Shown here in pieces: positions 16,433 through 27,171 of a DNA stretch of 64,000 bases (positions are counted from its first letter, which is position 1; every line of letters begins with the position of its first letter). A program made the position numbers and the translations under genes. The notes beneath the pieces were generated by a model. The model did not search any database and had not been told where the DNA came from. It saw only the letters and a program-made list of their open reading frames with translations. Source of the DNA: Streptomyces sp. NBC_01142. GTDB lineage: Bacteria; Actinomycetota; Actinomycetes; Streptomycetales; Streptomycetaceae. The stretch is taken from contig NZ_JAPEOR010000001.1 in assembly GCF_026341125.1 (NCBI RefSeq), positions 310,001 to 374,000 on the forward strand. Reading direction: 5' to 3'.

Positions 16433-17823
16433 TGACCGTGTCCACCGAATATGGGGGCCCCTCCCGGCCGGAGGCCGGGGGAGAGATGAGCCCGGAGAAA
16501 CTGCTCTCGCCGGTCCTGTCCGCCTTCTGGGACGAGTCCGAGTCCTGGACGCTGGAGACCTACCGGCAGCACGAGGGGTACGAGGGACTGCGCAAGGCGC
16601 TGGCCATGTCGCCGGACGACCTCATCGCGTACGTCAAGGACTCCGGACTGCGCGGCCGCGGAGGCGCCGGCTTCCCCACCGGAATGAAGTGGCAGTTCAT
16701 TCCGCAGGGCGACGGCAAGCCGCACTATCTCGTGGTCAACGCCGACGAGTCGGAGCCCGGGACCTGCAAGGACATCCCGCTCCTCTTCGCCAATCCGCAC
16801 TCCCTCATCGAGGGGATCGTGATCGCCTGTTACGCGATCCGCTCGAACCACGCCTTCATCTATCTGCGCGGTGAAGTCGTCCCCGTACTGCGACGGCTGC
16901 ACGAAGCCGTACGCGAGGCGTACGCGGCGGGCTTCCTCGGACAGAACATTCTCGGCATCGGACTCGACCTCGAACTCACCGTGCACGCGGGCGCCGGCGC
17001 GTACATCTGTGGTGAGGAGACCGCGCTGCTGGACTCCCTGGAGGGCCGTCGCGGTCAGCCCCGGCTGCGTCCCCCCTTCCCCGCGGTCGCCGGTCTGTAC
17101 GCGTGCCCCACTGTGGTGAACAACGTCGAGTCCATCGCGTCCGTTCCCGCGATCCTCAACAAGGGCAAGGACTGGTTCAGGTCGATGGGCAGCGAGAAGT
17201 CCCCGGGCTTCACGCTCTACTCGCTCAGCGGCCATGTCACCAGCCCCGGCCAGTACGAGGCCCCGCTCGGCATTACGCTCCGCCAGCTGCTCGACATGAG
17301 CGGCGGAATCCGGGCCGGACACCGCCTCAAGTTCTGGACGCCGGGCGGCTCCTCGACCCCGATGTTCACCGACGAGCACCTCGATGTCCCGCTGGACTAC
17401 GAGGGTGTGGGCGCGGCCGGTTCGATGCTCGGCACCAAGGCGCTGCAGTGCTTCGACGAGACCACGTGTGTCGTACGGGCGGTGACGCGGTGGACCGAGT
17501 TCTACGCCCATGAGTCCTGCGGCAAGTGCACACCCTGCCGCGAAGGCACGTACTGGCTGGTGCAGTTGCTGCGCGACATCGAGGACGGCAAGGGCGTCAT
17601 GTCCGACCTCGACAAGCTGGGCGACATCGCCGACAACATCAACGGCAAGTCGTTCTGCGCCCTCGGCGACGGTGCCGCCTCGCCGATCTTCTCCTCGCTC
17701 AAGTACTTCCGCGAGGAGTACGAGCAGCACATCACCGGCAAGGGCTGCCCCTTCGACCCCGCCAAGTCGACCGTCTGGGCCGACCGGCCCGACCGGCCCG
17801 CCACCACGGAGGTGAACGCATGA
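16432..17823 (+). CDS. nuoF: NADH-quinone oxidoreductase subunit F
   Basis: The 463-residue 51-kDa subunit, where NADH binds and passes electrons to FMN. The glycine-rich NADH site [13 protein letters not shown] (residues 64-76) and the FMN region [16 protein letters not shown] are present. The N3 [4Fe-4S] cluster is ligated by C363, C366 and C369 (SCGKCTPC) and C409. Residues 7-17 ([11 protein letters not shown]) are extra and come from a REP-like GC-rich element. Starts with ATG sharing a base with the nuoE stop. Confidence 0.97.
   Translation: MTVSTEYGGPSRPEAGGEMSPEKLLSPVLSAFWDESESWTLETYRQHEGYEGLRKALAMSPDDLIAYVKDSGLRGRGGAGFPTGMKWQFIPQGDGKPHYLVVNADESEPGTCKDIPLLFANPHSLIEGIVIACYAIRSNHAFIYLRGEVVPVLRRLHEAVREAYAAGFLGQNILGIGLDLELTVHAGAGAYICGEETALLDSLEGRRGQPRLRPPFPAVAGLYACPTVVNNVESIASVPAILNKGKDWFRSMGSEKSPGFTLYSLSGHVTSPGQYEAPLGITLRQLLDMSGGIRAGHRLKFWTPGGSSTPMFTDEHLDVPLDYEGVGAAGSMLGTKALQCFDETTCVVRAVTRWTEFYAHESCGKCTPCREGTYWLVQLLRDIEDGKGVMSDLDKLGDIADNINGKSFCALGDGAASPIFSSLKYFREEYEQHITGKGCPFDPAKSTVWADRPDRPATTEVNA
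16452..16484 (+). repeat. REP-like GC-rich element inside nuoF
   Basis: TGGGGGCCCCTCCCGGCCGGAGGCCGGGGGAGA forms an imperfect hairpin (CTCCCGGCC with GGCCGGGGGAG). It follows the pattern of the TGGGGGC-CCTCCC-N-GGGGGAG elements scattered through Streptomyces genomes, usually between genes. Here it lies within the first 20 codons, in frame. Confidence 0.6.
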
Positions 17824-20321
17824 CGGTGACCACTAATGCTCCCTCCGGGGGCGGCGCGGCGGCCGTACCACCGGAAGACCTCGTGTCGCTGACGATCGAC
17901 GGCATCGAGATCTCCGTCCCCAAGGGGACGCTGGTCATCCGGGCCGCCGAGCTGCTCGGGATCGAGATCCCGCGCTTCTGCGACCACCCCCTCCTCGACC
18001 CGGCCGGCGCCTGCCGCCAGTGCATCGTCGAGGTCGAGGGCCAGCGCAAGCCGATGGCCTCCTGCACGATCACCTGCACCGACGGCATGGTCGTCAAGTC
18101 GCAGCTCACCTCGCCGGTCGCCGAGAAGGCCCAGCGCGGTGTGATGGAGCTGCTGCTGATCAACCACCCGCTGGACTGCCCGGTCTGCGACAAGGGCGGC
18201 GAGTGCCCGCTGCAGAACCAGGCCATGCAGGTCGGCGACCCGGACACCCGCTTCGAGGGCAGGAAGCGCACGTACGAGAAGCCCGTGCCGATCTCCACCC
18301 AGGTGCTCCTCGACCGTGAGCGGTGCGTGCTCTGCGCCCGCTGCACCCGCTTCTCCAACCAGGTCGCGGGCGACCCGATGATCGAGCTGATCGAGCGGGG
18401 CGCACTCCAGCAGGTCGGCACCGGAGAGGGCGACCCCTTCGAGTCGTACTTCTCCGGGAACACCATCCAGATCTGCCCGGTGGGCGCGCTGACCTCGGCG
18501 GCGTACCGCTTCCGCTCCCGCCCCTTCGACCTGGTCTCCTCGCCGAGCGTGTGCGAGCACTGCGCGGGCGGCTGCGCGACGCGTACGGATCATCGGCGCG
18601 GCAAGGTCATGCGGCGGCTCGCGGCCGACGACCCCGAGGTCAACGAGGAGTGGATGTGCGACAAGGGGCGCTTCGGCTTCCGTTACGCGCAGAAGCCGGA
18701 CCGGCTCACGACTCCTCTCGTACGCAATGAGAGCGGCGACCTCGAACCGGCGAGCTGGCCCGAGGCGCTGGAGGCGGCCGCCCGCGGTCTGAGCGCCGCC
18801 CGCGGACGGGCCGGTGTCCTGGTGGGCGGCCGGCTCACCGTCGAGGACGCCTATGCGTACTCCAAGTTCGCCCGGATCGCCCTCGACACCAACGACGTCG
18901 ACTTCCGCGCACGCGTGCACAGCAGCGAGGAGGCCGACTTCCTGGCCGCCCGCGTCGCCGGGCGGGGCCGGGACCTGGACGGCAGCGGGGTCACGTACAC
19001 CTCACTGGAGAAGGCACCGGCGGTTCTGCTGGCCGGATTCGAGTCCGAGGAGGAGGCCCCCGGCGTCTTCCTGCGGCTGCGCAAGGCCCACCGCAAGCAC
19101 GGTCAGCGCACCTTCGGGCTGGCCACGCACGCCACCCGCGGTCTGGAGAAGGCGGGCGGCACGCTGCTCCCCGCCGCCCCCGGCACCGAGACCGAATGGC
19201 TGGACGCTCTCGCGGCCGGCGTCGGACTGGAAGGGGACGGCGCCGAGGCGTCCGAGGCGCTGCGCGGCGAAGGCGCGGTGATCGTGGTCGGCGAGCGGCT
19301 CGCGGCCGTACCCGGCGGACTCACCGCCGCCGTACGCGCCGCCACCGCGACCGGCGCCCAGCTGGTGTGGATCCCGCGCAGGGCCGGTGAGCGCGGCGCC
19401 GTCGAGGCGGGCGCGATCCCCTCGCTGCTGCCCGGCGGCCGTCCGGCCACCGACCCGCGGGCCCGTGAGGAGACCGCGGCGGCCTGGCGCGTACGCGAAC
19501 TCCCGCACCGCTACGGCCGCGACACCGGCCAGATCGTCGAGGCCGCGGCCACCGGCGAACTGGGCGCGCTGCTGGTGGCGGGCGTCGAGATCGCGGACCT
19601 GCCCGACCCGGCACGCGCGCGTGAAGCACTGGACGCGGTCGGGTTCCTGGTCAGCCTGGAGCTGCGGCCGAGCGCGGTCACCGAGCGGGCGGACGTGGTC
19701 TTCCCGGTCGCGGCCGTCGCGGAGAAGCCGGGCACGTTCCTCAACTGGGAGGGCAGGGCGAGGCTGTTCGAGGCCGCGCTCAAGCCCGAGCAGATGACAC
19801 GCCGCCTGGCACCGGCCGACGCGCGCGTGCTGCACATGCTCGCGGACGCGATGGACGTCAGCTTCGGGCTGCCGGACCTCAAGTCCGTACGCAAGGAGCT
19901 GGACCGGCTCGGCGGCTGGGAAGGCCCACGGGCCACCGAGCCGCTCGAGTCCGCACAGCCTCTGCCCCGCCCGGGCGAGGGCGAGGCGGTCCTCGCCGGC
20001 CACCGGCTGCTGCTCGACCAGGGCCTGCTCCAGCAGGGCGACGAGGCGCTGGCGGGCACCCGGCACGCGGCGGTGGCCCGGCTCTCCGCGGCGACGGCGA
20101 CCGAGACGGGAGTCAAGGACGGCGACGTCCTGGCGGTCACCGGACCGGCCGGCTCGGTCGAACTCCCGCTCCAGGTGAGCGAGATGCCCGACCGGGTGGT
20201 GTGGCTGCCGCTGAACTCCGTCGGCGGCGGCGTCACCGCGGACACCGGGGCGCACCCCGGACAGCTCGTCCGCATCGGCCCGGCAGCGGCCGCGACGGAC
20301 GCACCGGAGGTGCGGTCATGA
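17820..20321 (+). CDS. nuoG: NADH-quinone oxidoreductase subunit G
   Basis: An 833-residue subunit of the electron-input module. The [2Fe-2S] cluster is bound by C54, C65, C68 and C82. The His-ligated cluster uses H116, C120, C123 and C129, and the next [4Fe-4S] cluster uses C169, C172, C175 and C219. A fourth motif (C245, C248, C252 and C280; CEHCAGGC ... WMC) marks the N7 cluster that is present only in some bacteria. The C-terminal 500 residues are the molybdopterin-oxidoreductase-like domain, degenerate and Ala-rich. Start ATG overlaps the nuoF end. Its stop overlaps a small ORF rather than nuoH. Confidence 0.96.
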   Translation: MTVTTNAPSGGGAAAVPPEDLVSLTIDGIEISVPKGTLVIRAAELLGIEIPRFCDHPLLDPAGACRQCIVEVEGQRKPMASCTITCTDGMVVKSQLTSPVAEKAQRGVMELLLINHPLDCPVCDKGGECPLQNQAMQVGDPDTRFEGRKRTYEKPVPISTQVLLDRERCVLCARCTRFSNQVAGDPMIELIERGALQQVGTGEGDPFESYFSGNTIQICPVGALTSAAYRFRSRPFDLVSSPSVCEHCAGGCATRTDHRRGKVMRRLAADDPEVNEEWMCDKGRFGFRYAQKPDRLTTPLVRNESGDLEPASWPEALEAAARGLSAARGRAGVLVGGRLTVEDAYAYSKFARIALDTNDVDFRARVHSSEEADFLAARVAGRGRDLDGSGVTYTSLEKAPAVLLAGFESEEEAPGVFLRLRKAHRKHGQRTFGLATHATRGLEKAGGTLLPAAPGTETEWLDALAAGVGLEGDGAEASEALRGEGAVIVVGERLAAVPGGLTAAVRAATATGAQLVWIPRRAGERGAVEAGAIPSLLPGGRPATDPRAREETAAAWRVRELPHRYGRDTGQIVEAAATGELGALLVAGVEIADLPDPARAREALDAVGFLVSLELRPSAVTERADVVFPVAAVAEKPGTFLNWEGRARLFEAALKPEQMTRRLAPADARVLHMLADAMDVSFGLPDLKSVRKELDRLGGWEGPRATEPLESAQPLPRPGEGEAVLAGHRLLLDQGLLQQGDEALAGTRHAAVARLSAATATETGVKDGDVLAVTGPAGSVELPLQVSEMPDRVVWLPLNSVGGGVTADTGAHPGQLVRIGPAAAATDAPEVRS

Positions 20322-20530
20322 CCGCCGTCTCCGTCCGCTCCGCGGCGGGTGCACGCGACCTGGCGGGCACAGGCCGCGGGCCGCGTTCCGCCGCAGCCGC
20401 GTCGCGCGTGCACCTGCGCGTGCCCCGGGCCCATGCCGCCCGGCCGGGCGAAGCTCCGGCCGCTGCCGCCCCTGTCGTTGTTCCGGCCGCGGCCGGAATC
20501 GTCGCCCCCGCATCGGAGGTGTGCGCATGA
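20318..20530 (+). CDS. Small ORF inserted between nuoG and nuoH
   Basis: A 70-codon frame that fits exactly between two nuo genes: its ATG overlaps the nuoG stop (ATGA, 20318-20321) and its stop overlaps the preferred nuoH ATG (ATGA, 20527-20530). A GGAGGT ribosome site lies in front of both starts. The product is Ala/Arg/Pro-rich, hydrophilic at first, with a moderately hydrophobic run ([15 protein letters not shown]) at residues 51-65. I recognise no domain. It may be a real accessory peptide, or a spacer that keeps translational coupling between nuoG and nuoH. Expression is plausible from the layout but unproven. Confidence 0.45.
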   Translation: MTAVSVRSAAGARDLAGTGRGPRSAAAASRVHLRVPRAHAARPGEAPAAAAPVVVPAAAGIVAPASEVCA

Positions 20531-21912
20531 TCGAGCTGGCTCATGTCGCCGAGGCCCAGGGGAGCGTCCTCGCGCTCGAGGATCTCTCGATGTTCGGACG
20601 CGACCCCTGGTGGCTCGTCGGCATCAAGGCCGTCTTCTGCTTCGCCTTCCTGATGATCACCGTGCTCTTCTCCATCGTGTGGGAGCGCAAGGTCGTCGCC
20701 TGGATGCAGCTGCGCATCGGCCCCAACCGGCACGGCCCCTGGGGCATGCTCCAGTCGCTCGCCGACGGCATCAAGCTGATGCTGAAGGAAGACGTGATCG
20801 TCAAGCGCGCGGACAAGGTCGTCTATGTCCTCGCGCCGATCATCGCCGCGGTCCCGGCCTTCATGGCGATCGCCGTGATCCCCTTCGGACCGCCCGGCAA
20901 CGAGGTCTCGATCTTCGGTCAGCGCACCACGATGCAGCTCACCGACCTGCCGATCGCGATGCTGTACGTCCTCGCGATCGCCTCGGTCGGCATCTACGGC
21001 ATCGTGCTCGCGGGCTGGTCGTCGGGATCGACGTATCCGCTGCTCGGCGGACTCCGCTCCTGCGCGCAGATGATCTCCTACGAGATCGCGATGGGCGCGG
21101 CCTTCGCCTCGGTCTTCCTCTACTCCGGGTCGATGTCGACCTCGGCGATCGTGGAGGCGCAGGCGGACCGCTGGTTCATCATCCTGCTGCCGGTCTCGTT
21201 CATCATCTACATCATCACGATGGTGGGCGAGACCAACCGCGCCCCCTTCGACATGCCCGAGTCCGAGGGCGACCTGGTCGGCGGCTTCAACACCGAGTAC
21301 AGCTCGATCAAGTTCGCGATGTTCATGCTGGCCGAGTACGTCAACATGGTCACCGTCTCCGCCGTCTCGGTCACTCTGTTCCTGGGCGGCTGGCGGGCCC
21401 CGTACCCGATCTCCACGCTCTGGGAGGGCGCGAACCACGGCTGGTGGCCGATGCTCTGGTTCGTCATCAAGGTCCAGCTGCTGCTGTTCTTCTTCATCTG
21501 GCTGCGCGGCACGCTGCCCCGCGTGCGCTACGACCAGCTGATGAAGCTCGGCTGGAAGGTTCTGATCCCGGTATCGGTGGTCTGGCTGATGCTGGTGGCG
21601 ACCGTACGGGCGCTGCGGAACGAGAACTACGACTTCCAGCAGATCGTGCTGTACGTCGGAGGCGCGATCATCGCGGTGCTGCTGCTCTCCTTCGTCGCCG
21701 ACATCTTCCGCGGCAAGAAGGAGAAGGAGGCGGAGGCCGCCAAGGGCGCGCCCCCGGCCTTCGACCCGATGGCGGGCGGCTTCCCCGTCCCGCCGCTGCC
21801 GGGACAGACCCTGCCACCCGTGCCCCGCCGACGGCCGCGCCGCGAGCGCGAGTTGATTGTCAGTGGCGGCGCGGATACTCCAAGTGACGGAAAGGAGGCT
21901 GACGGTGTCTGA
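20527..21912 (+). CDS. nuoH: NADH-quinone oxidoreductase subunit H
   Basis: A 461-residue membrane subunit with about eight helices that forms the quinone chamber roof. Conserved parts include [37 protein letters not shown] and the loop [27 protein letters not shown]. The ATG at 20527 is preferred over the GTG two codons earlier because GGAGGT is spaced six bases from it. The last 70 residues are a cytoplasmic Pro/Arg-rich tail ([13 protein letters not shown]) usual in Streptomyces. It overlaps nuoI by eight bases. Confidence 0.97.
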   Translation: MIELAHVAEAQGSVLALEDLSMFGRDPWWLVGIKAVFCFAFLMITVLFSIVWERKVVAWMQLRIGPNRHGPWGMLQSLADGIKLMLKEDVIVKRADKVVYVLAPIIAAVPAFMAIAVIPFGPPGNEVSIFGQRTTMQLTDLPIAMLYVLAIASVGIYGIVLAGWSSGSTYPLLGGLRSCAQMISYEIAMGAAFASVFLYSGSMSTSAIVEAQADRWFIILLPVSFIIYIITMVGETNRAPFDMPESEGDLVGGFNTEYSSIKFAMFMLAEYVNMVTVSAVSVTLFLGGWRAPYPISTLWEGANHGWWPMLWFVIKVQLLLFFFIWLRGTLPRVRYDQLMKLGWKVLIPVSVVWLMLVATVRALRNENYDFQQIVLYVGGAIIAVLLLSFVADIFRGKKEKEAEAAKGAPPAFDPMAGGFPVPPLPGQTLPPVPRRRPRRERELIVSGGADTPSDGKEADGV

Positions 21913-22492
21913 GGAATCCGAGAGCACGTTCCAGAACCCTGTCGCCGGCTTCGGCGTGACCTTCAAGGCCATGTTCAAGAAGCGGCTGACCGAGCAGTAC
22001 CCGGAGCAGCAGAAGGTCACGGCGCCGCGCTTCCACGGCCGGCACCAGCTCAACCGTCATCCCGACGGGCTCGAGAAGTGCATCGGGTGCGAGCTGTGCG
22101 CCTGGGCCTGTCCGGCGGACGCGATCTATGTGGAGGGCGCGGAGAACACCGAGGAGGAGCGCTACTCCCCGGGTGAGCGGTACGGCCGCGTCTACCAGAT
22201 CAACTACGCCCGCTGCATTCTGTGCGGACTGTGCATCGAGGCCTGCCCGACACGGGCGCTGACGATGACGAACGAGTTCGAACTGGCCGACAGCAGCCGG
22301 GAGAACCTCATCTACACCAAGGAGCAGCTGCTCGCCGGTCTGGAGGAGGGCATGGTCGAGTCCCCGCACTCGATCTTCCCCGGCACGGACGAGCAGGACT
22401 ACTACCGGGGGCTGGTCACCGAGGCGGCCCCGGGCACGGTCCAGCAGGTCGCCGTCTCCAAGGGGGAGAAGGGCGAGGAGGTGGACGTATGA
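21905..22492 (+). CDS. nuoI: NADH-quinone oxidoreductase subunit I
   Basis: A 195-residue ferredoxin-like subunit with clusters N6a and N6b, ligated by the two motifs [12 protein letters not shown] and [12 protein letters not shown]. The start GTG at 21905 sits behind a strong AAAGGAGG site located inside the end of nuoH, which rules out the longer upstream frame. An N-terminal amphipathic segment ([19 protein letters not shown]) matches the membrane-contacting helix of the family. Confidence 0.97.
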   Translation: MSEESESTFQNPVAGFGVTFKAMFKKRLTEQYPEQQKVTAPRFHGRHQLNRHPDGLEKCIGCELCAWACPADAIYVEGAENTEEERYSPGERYGRVYQINYARCILCGLCIEACPTRALTMTNEFELADSSRENLIYTKEQLLAGLEEGMVESPHSIFPGTDEQDYYRGLVTEAAPGTVQQVAVSKGEKGEEVDV

Positions 22493-23316
22493 ACACCCTC
22501 GCCGCCTCCACCACGTCCATGGGTGAGGCAGTCCAGTTCTGGGTGCTCGGCACGATCGCGGTCGTCGGGGCGCTCTGCACGATTCTGATGAGGCGGGCCG
22601 TGCACAGCGCGCTCTGCCTCGCCGCGACCATGATCATCCTGGCGGTCTTCTACCTCGCCAACGGGGCGTACTTCCTGGGCGTCGTCCAGATCGTCGTCTA
22701 CACCGGCGCGATCATGATGCTGTTCCTCTTCGTCGTCATGCTGGTCGGCGTGACGGCCGCGGACTCCCTCAAGGAGACGCTGAAGGGGCAGCGCTGGTGG
22801 GCCGCGGCCTGCGGGCTCGGCTTCGGGGTGCTGCTCGTCGCCGGAATCGGCCATGCGTCGCTCACCACCTTCAACGGCCTCGGCCGGGCCAACTCCGCGC
22901 AGGGCGGCAACGTCGAGGGCCTCGCCCAACTCATCTTCACCAAGTACGTCTTCGCCTTCGAGATCACCGGCGCGCTGCTGATCACGGCGGCGGTCGGCGC
23001 GATGGTGCTCACCCACCGGGAGCGCACCGAGCGCGCCAAGACCCAGCGGGAGATGTCCGAGGAGCGCGTACGCGGGAAGCACCTGCCGCCGCTGCCCGCA
23101 CCCGGTGTCTACGCCCGGCACAACGCAGTGGACATCGCCGGACTGCTGCCGGACGGCACACCGTCCGAGCTCACCGTCATGCACACGCTGCGGGAGCGCG
23201 GCCAGATCCGCGATGTGTCGGACGAGGCGATGGCCGACCTCAAGGCGCTCGAGCAGAGCTCCGAGGAGCGGCTCGGCCGTGACCACGAGTCGCACGAAGA
23301 GGAGGTCGCCAAGTGA
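22489..23316 (+). CDS. nuoJ: NADH-quinone oxidoreductase subunit J
   Basis: A 275-residue membrane subunit with five predicted helices, including the [28 protein letters not shown] segment with its pi-bulge helix that links quinone reduction to proton pumping. The last 90 residues form a hydrophilic tail, longer than in proteobacteria but usual in actinobacteria. ATG overlaps the nuoI stop by four bases. Confidence 0.96.
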   Translation: MNTLAASTTSMGEAVQFWVLGTIAVVGALCTILMRRAVHSALCLAATMIILAVFYLANGAYFLGVVQIVVYTGAIMMLFLFVVMLVGVTAADSLKETLKGQRWWAAACGLGFGVLLVAGIGHASLTTFNGLGRANSAQGGNVEGLAQLIFTKYVFAFEITGALLITAAVGAMVLTHRERTERAKTQREMSEERVRGKHLPPLPAPGVYARHNAVDIAGLLPDGTPSELTVMHTLRERGQIRDVSDEAMADLKALEQSSEERLGRDHESHEEEVAK

Positions 23317-23612
23317 ACCCGGTCAACTATCTCTACCTGGCAGCGCTGTTGTTCACCATCGGCGCGGCCGGGGTGCTCATCCGGCGGAACGCGATCGTCG
23401 TCTTCATGTGCGTGGAGCTGATGCTCAACGCCTGCAACCTCGCGTTCGTCGCCTTCTCCCGGATGCACGGCAACCTCGACGGACAGGTCATCGCGTTCTT
23501 CACGATGGTCGTCGCCGCCGCGGAGGTCGTGGTCGGGCTCGCGATCATCGTGTCGCTGTTCCGTTCCCGCCACTCGGCCTCGGTCGACGACGCCAGCCTG
23601 ATGAAGCTGTAA
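23313..23612 (+). CDS. nuoK: NADH-quinone oxidoreductase subunit K
   Basis: A 99-residue, three-helix subunit. The two buried glutamates typical of NuoK are visible in [13 protein letters not shown] and in [13 protein letters not shown]. Start GTG overlaps the nuoJ stop. A 14-base gap separates it from nuoL. Confidence 0.97.
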   Translation: MNPVNYLYLAALLFTIGAAGVLIRRNAIVVFMCVELMLNACNLAFVAFSRMHGNLDGQVIAFFTMVVAAAEVVVGLAIIVSLFRSRHSASVDDASLMKL

Positions 23613-23626
23613 GGGGTCGCTGAATC

Positions 23627-25567
23627 GTGGAGAACCTGATTGCGCTGCTCATCGCGGCGCCTCTGCTCGGAGCGGCGGTCCTGCTGTGCGGCGGCCGACG
23701 CCTCGACCGCATCGGCCACTGGCTCGGCACGCTCTTCGCCGCCGCCTCGTTCGTGATCGGCGCGGTGCTCTTCAGCGCCATGCTGGGCTACGACACCGAC
23801 GCGCGGTCCATGCACCAGTATCTGTTCAGCTGGATCCCCGTCGAGGGCTTCCAGGCGGATGTCGCCTTCCAGCTCGACCAGCTGTCGATGACGTTCGTCC
23901 TGCTGATCACCGGTGTGGGCACCCTGATCCACATCTACTCCATCGGGTACATGGAGCACGACGAGCGGCGCCGCCGCTTCTTCGGCTACCTGAACCTCTT
24001 CCTCGCGGCGATGCTGCTGCTGGTCCTCGCCGACAACTACCTCCTGCTGTACGTCGGCTGGGAGGGCGTCGGTCTCGCCTCGTACCTGCTCATCGGATTC
24101 TGGCAGCACAAGCCCAGCGCGGCGACGGCGGCGAAGAAGGCCTTCCTGGTCAACCGCGTCGGCGACATGGGTCTCTCGATCGCGATCATGCTGATGTTCA
24201 CCACCTTCGGGACCTTCACCTTCGGTTCTGTGCTGGGCTCCACGGACGAGACGAGCGAGGGCATGCTGACGGCCATCGGCCTGCTGCTGCTGCTCGCCGC
24301 CTGCGGCAAGTCCGCACAGGTGCCGCTGCAGTCCTGGCTCGGTGACGCGATGGAGGGCCCGACCCCGGTCTCGGCCCTGATCCACGCGGCGACCATGGTG
24401 ACCGCCGGCGTCTACCTCATCACCCGGTCCGGAGCGATCTTCAACGGCGCGCCCGACGCGCAGTTGGCGGTCGTGGTGGTCGGCGCGGTGACGCTCCTCT
24501 TCGGTGCGATCGTCGGTTGCGCGAAGGACGACATCAAGAAGGCGCTGGCCGGTTCGACGATGTCGCAGATCGGCTACATGATCCTGGCGGCCGGCCTCGG
24601 TCCGATCGGCTACGTCTTCGCGATCATGCACCTGGTGACGCACGGCTTCTTCAAGGCCGGGCTCTTCCTCGGCGCGGGCTCCGTGATGCACGGCATGAAC
24701 GACGAGGTCGACATGCGCAAGTACGGCGGTCTGCGGAAGTACATGCCGGTGACGTTCGTGACCTTCGGGCTCGGCTATCTCGCCATCATCGGCTTCCCGG
24801 GTCTGTCCGGCTTCTTCTCCAAGGACAAGATCATCGAGGCCGCGTTCGCCAAGGGCGGCACGGAGGGCTGGATTCTCGGCGCCGTCACGCTGCTGGGCGC
24901 GGCCATCACCGCGTACTACATGACGCGCGTGATGATCCTGACGTTCTTCGGCGAGAAGCGCTGGCAGCCGGCCCCCGACCCGGGCACGGCACCGAGTGTG
25001 GAACCCGGCATCGAGGTCCACCCCGGCGAGATGCCGCACCCGCACGAGTCGCCGAAGTCGATGACCATTCCGATGGTGCTGCTCGCCTTCGGATCCGTCT
25101 TCGCCGGTGGCCTGTTCAGCCTCAACGACGCGTTCGTGAACTGGCTCAAGCCCGTCACGGAGTTCGAGCACGGCCACCCGCCGATCGGCGCGGCCGCCAT
25201 CACGACCGCCACGGTCGCGGTGATGGTCATCGGCGTGGGCCTGGCCTACGCCCAGTACGGGCGGCGTCCCGTTCCCACGGTCGCCCCGCGAGGGAGTGTG
25301 CTCACCCGGGCCGCCCGCCGCGATCTCCTCCAGGACGACTTCAACCATGTGGTCCTGGTCCGCGGCGGCGAGCACCTCACCCGCTCCCTGGTGTACGTCG
25401 ACCACACCCTGGTCGACGGCGTGGTCAATGGCACGGCCGCCTCGGTCGGCGGACTCTCCAGCCGGCTGCGCAAGCTGCAGAACGGCTACGCCCGCTCGTA
25501 CGCGGTCTCGATGTTCGGAGGTACGGCGGTGCTGATCGCCGCGACCCTGCTGATGAGGGCGGTGTAA
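23627..25567 (+). CDS. nuoL: NADH-quinone oxidoreductase subunit L
   Basis: A 646-residue antiporter-like proton-pumping subunit. The family core has [18 protein letters not shown] with the conserved Glu, the lysine-bearing helix [32 protein letters not shown], and the long C-terminal lateral-helix region. A hydrophilic His/Pro-rich loop lies near residue 455. It starts at GTG with a modest AAGGGG site. The gap to nuoM is five bases. Confidence 0.97.
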   Translation: MENLIALLIAAPLLGAAVLLCGGRRLDRIGHWLGTLFAAASFVIGAVLFSAMLGYDTDARSMHQYLFSWIPVEGFQADVAFQLDQLSMTFVLLITGVGTLIHIYSIGYMEHDERRRRFFGYLNLFLAAMLLLVLADNYLLLYVGWEGVGLASYLLIGFWQHKPSAATAAKKAFLVNRVGDMGLSIAIMLMFTTFGTFTFGSVLGSTDETSEGMLTAIGLLLLLAACGKSAQVPLQSWLGDAMEGPTPVSALIHAATMVTAGVYLITRSGAIFNGAPDAQLAVVVVGAVTLLFGAIVGCAKDDIKKALAGSTMSQIGYMILAAGLGPIGYVFAIMHLVTHGFFKAGLFLGAGSVMHGMNDEVDMRKYGGLRKYMPVTFVTFGLGYLAIIGFPGLSGFFSKDKIIEAAFAKGGTEGWILGAVTLLGAAITAYYMTRVMILTFFGEKRWQPAPDPGTAPSVEPGIEVHPGEMPHPHESPKSMTIPMVLLAFGSVFAGGLFSLNDAFVNWLKPVTEFEHGHPPIGAAAITTATVAVMVIGVGLAYAQYGRRPVPTVAPRGSVLTRAARRDLLQDDFNHVVLVRGGEHLTRSLVYVDHTLVDGVVNGTAASVGGLSSRLRKLQNGYARSYAVSMFGGTAVLIAATLLMRAV

Positions 25568-25572
25568 CTGTC

Positions 25573-27171
25573 ATGTCCTTCCCGCTCCTTACGGCGACTG
25601 CGGCCCTTCCGGCGGTCGGTGCGATCGTCACCGCCGCCGTACCTGCCGCGAGGCGCACCGCCGCCAAGTGGCTGGCGCTGCTCTTCTCGCTCGCCACGCT
25701 CGTGCTGGCCGCGGTCGTGCTGGTCCGCTTCGAGCCCGGCGGCGACCGCTACCAGCTCACCGAGTCCCACGCCTGGATCGCGGACTTCGGCGTCCGGTAC
25801 GAACTGGGTGTGGACGGCATCGGGGTGGCGCTGATGGCGCTGACCGCCCTGCTGATCCCCTTTGTGATCCTCGCGGGCTGGCACGACGCCGACCCCCTGG
25901 AGACGAAGAGTTCCCGCTGGCGGCCGACCCAGGGCTTCTTCGCCCTGATCCTGATGGTCGAGGCGATGGTGATCCTCTCCTTCGAGGCCACCGACGTCTT
26001 CCTCTTCTACATCCTGTTCGAAGCCATGCTCATCCCGATGTACTTCCTCATCGGCGGCTTCGGGGACCGGGCGGCCCCCTCCCAGTTCGCCGCTACCGCG
26101 GCGGGCGGCGGCGACGAGGCGGCGGCGACCCAGCGGTCGTACGCGGCCGTGAAGTTCCTGCTCTACAACCTGGTCGGCGGACTGATCATGCTGGCCGCCG
26201 TCATCGGGCTCTATGTCGTCGCGGGGAGCTTCTCGCTCTCCGAGATCGCCGAGGCCCGGGCGAGCGGCCGGCTGGACATGGCGACCAACACCGAGCGGCT
26301 GCTCTTCCTCGGGTTCTTCTTCGCCTTCGCGGTGAAGGCGCCGCTGTGGCCGCTGCACACCTGGCTGCCCAACGCCATGGGCGAGGCGACCGCCCCGGTC
26401 GCCGTGCTGATCACCGCGGTCGTCGACAAGGTCGGCACGTTCGCGATGCTGCGCTTCTGCCTCCAGCTCTTCCCGGAGGCGAGCAAGTGGGCGACACCCG
26501 TGATCCTGGGGCTTGCGCTGATCAGCATTGTGTACGGAGCGCTGCTCGCGGTCGGCCAGCGCGACATCAAGCGGCTGATCGCGTACGCCTCGATCTCGCA
26601 CTTCGGCTTCATCATCATGGGCATCTTCGCGATGACCAGCCAGGGCCAGTCGGGCGCGACGCTCTACATGATCAACCACGGGATCTCGACGGCCGCGCTG
26701 ATGCTGGTGGCCGGGTTCCTGATCTCGCGGCGCGGCTCGCGGCTCATCGCGGACTACGGCGGGGTGCAGAAGGTCGCCCCGGTGCTCGCCGGAACCTTCC
26801 TGATCGGCGGCCTGGCCACGCTCTCACTGCCGGGTCTCGCGCCCTTTGTCAGCGAATTCCTGGTCCTGGTCGGCACGTTCGCGCGCTACCCGGTGGTCGG
26901 GATCATCGCGACCTTCGGCATTGTGCTCGCCGCGCTCTACACCCTCGTCCTCTATCAGCGGACGATGACCGGGCCGGTGAAGACCGAGGTGCGGGGGATG
27001 CCGGACCTCAAGCTCCGTGAGCTGGTGGTCATCACCCCGCTGATCGCACTGCTGCTCTTCCTCGGCGTCTACCCCAAGCCGCTGACGGAGATCGTCAACC
27101 CGGCCGTGGAGCACACGATGTCCGACGTACAGAAGAAGGACCCCAAGCCAGAGGTGGAGGCGGCCAAGTGA
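25573..27171 (+). CDS. nuoM: NADH-quinone oxidoreductase subunit M
   Basis: A 532-residue antiporter-like subunit. Key parts are the glutamate in FYILFEAMLIPMYFLIGGFG and the helix VKAPLWPLHTWLPNAMGEATAPVAV with its conserved lysine. A hydrophilic loop around residues 165-185 (QFAATAAGGGDEAAATQRS) is typical of the actinobacterial proteins. ATG at 25573; the last bases overlap nuoN. Confidence 0.97.
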   Translation: MSFPLLTATAALPAVGAIVTAAVPAARRTAAKWLALLFSLATLVLAAVVLVRFEPGGDRYQLTESHAWIADFGVRYELGVDGIGVALMALTALLIPFVILAGWHDADPLETKSSRWRPTQGFFALILMVEAMVILSFEATDVFLFYILFEAMLIPMYFLIGGFGDRAAPSQFAATAAGGGDEAAATQRSYAAVKFLLYNLVGGLIMLAAVIGLYVVAGSFSLSEIAEARASGRLDMATNTERLLFLGFFFAFAVKAPLWPLHTWLPNAMGEATAPVAVLITAVVDKVGTFAMLRFCLQLFPEASKWATPVILGLALISIVYGALLAVGQRDIKRLIAYASISHFGFIIMGIFAMTSQGQSGATLYMINHGISTAALMLVAGFLISRRGSRLIADYGGVQKVAPVLAGTFLIGGLATLSLPGLAPFVSEFLVLVGTFARYPVVGIIATFGIVLAALYTLVLYQRTMTGPVKTEVRGMPDLKLRELVVITPLIALLLFLGVYPKPLTEIVNPAVEHTMSDVQKKDPKPEVEAAK

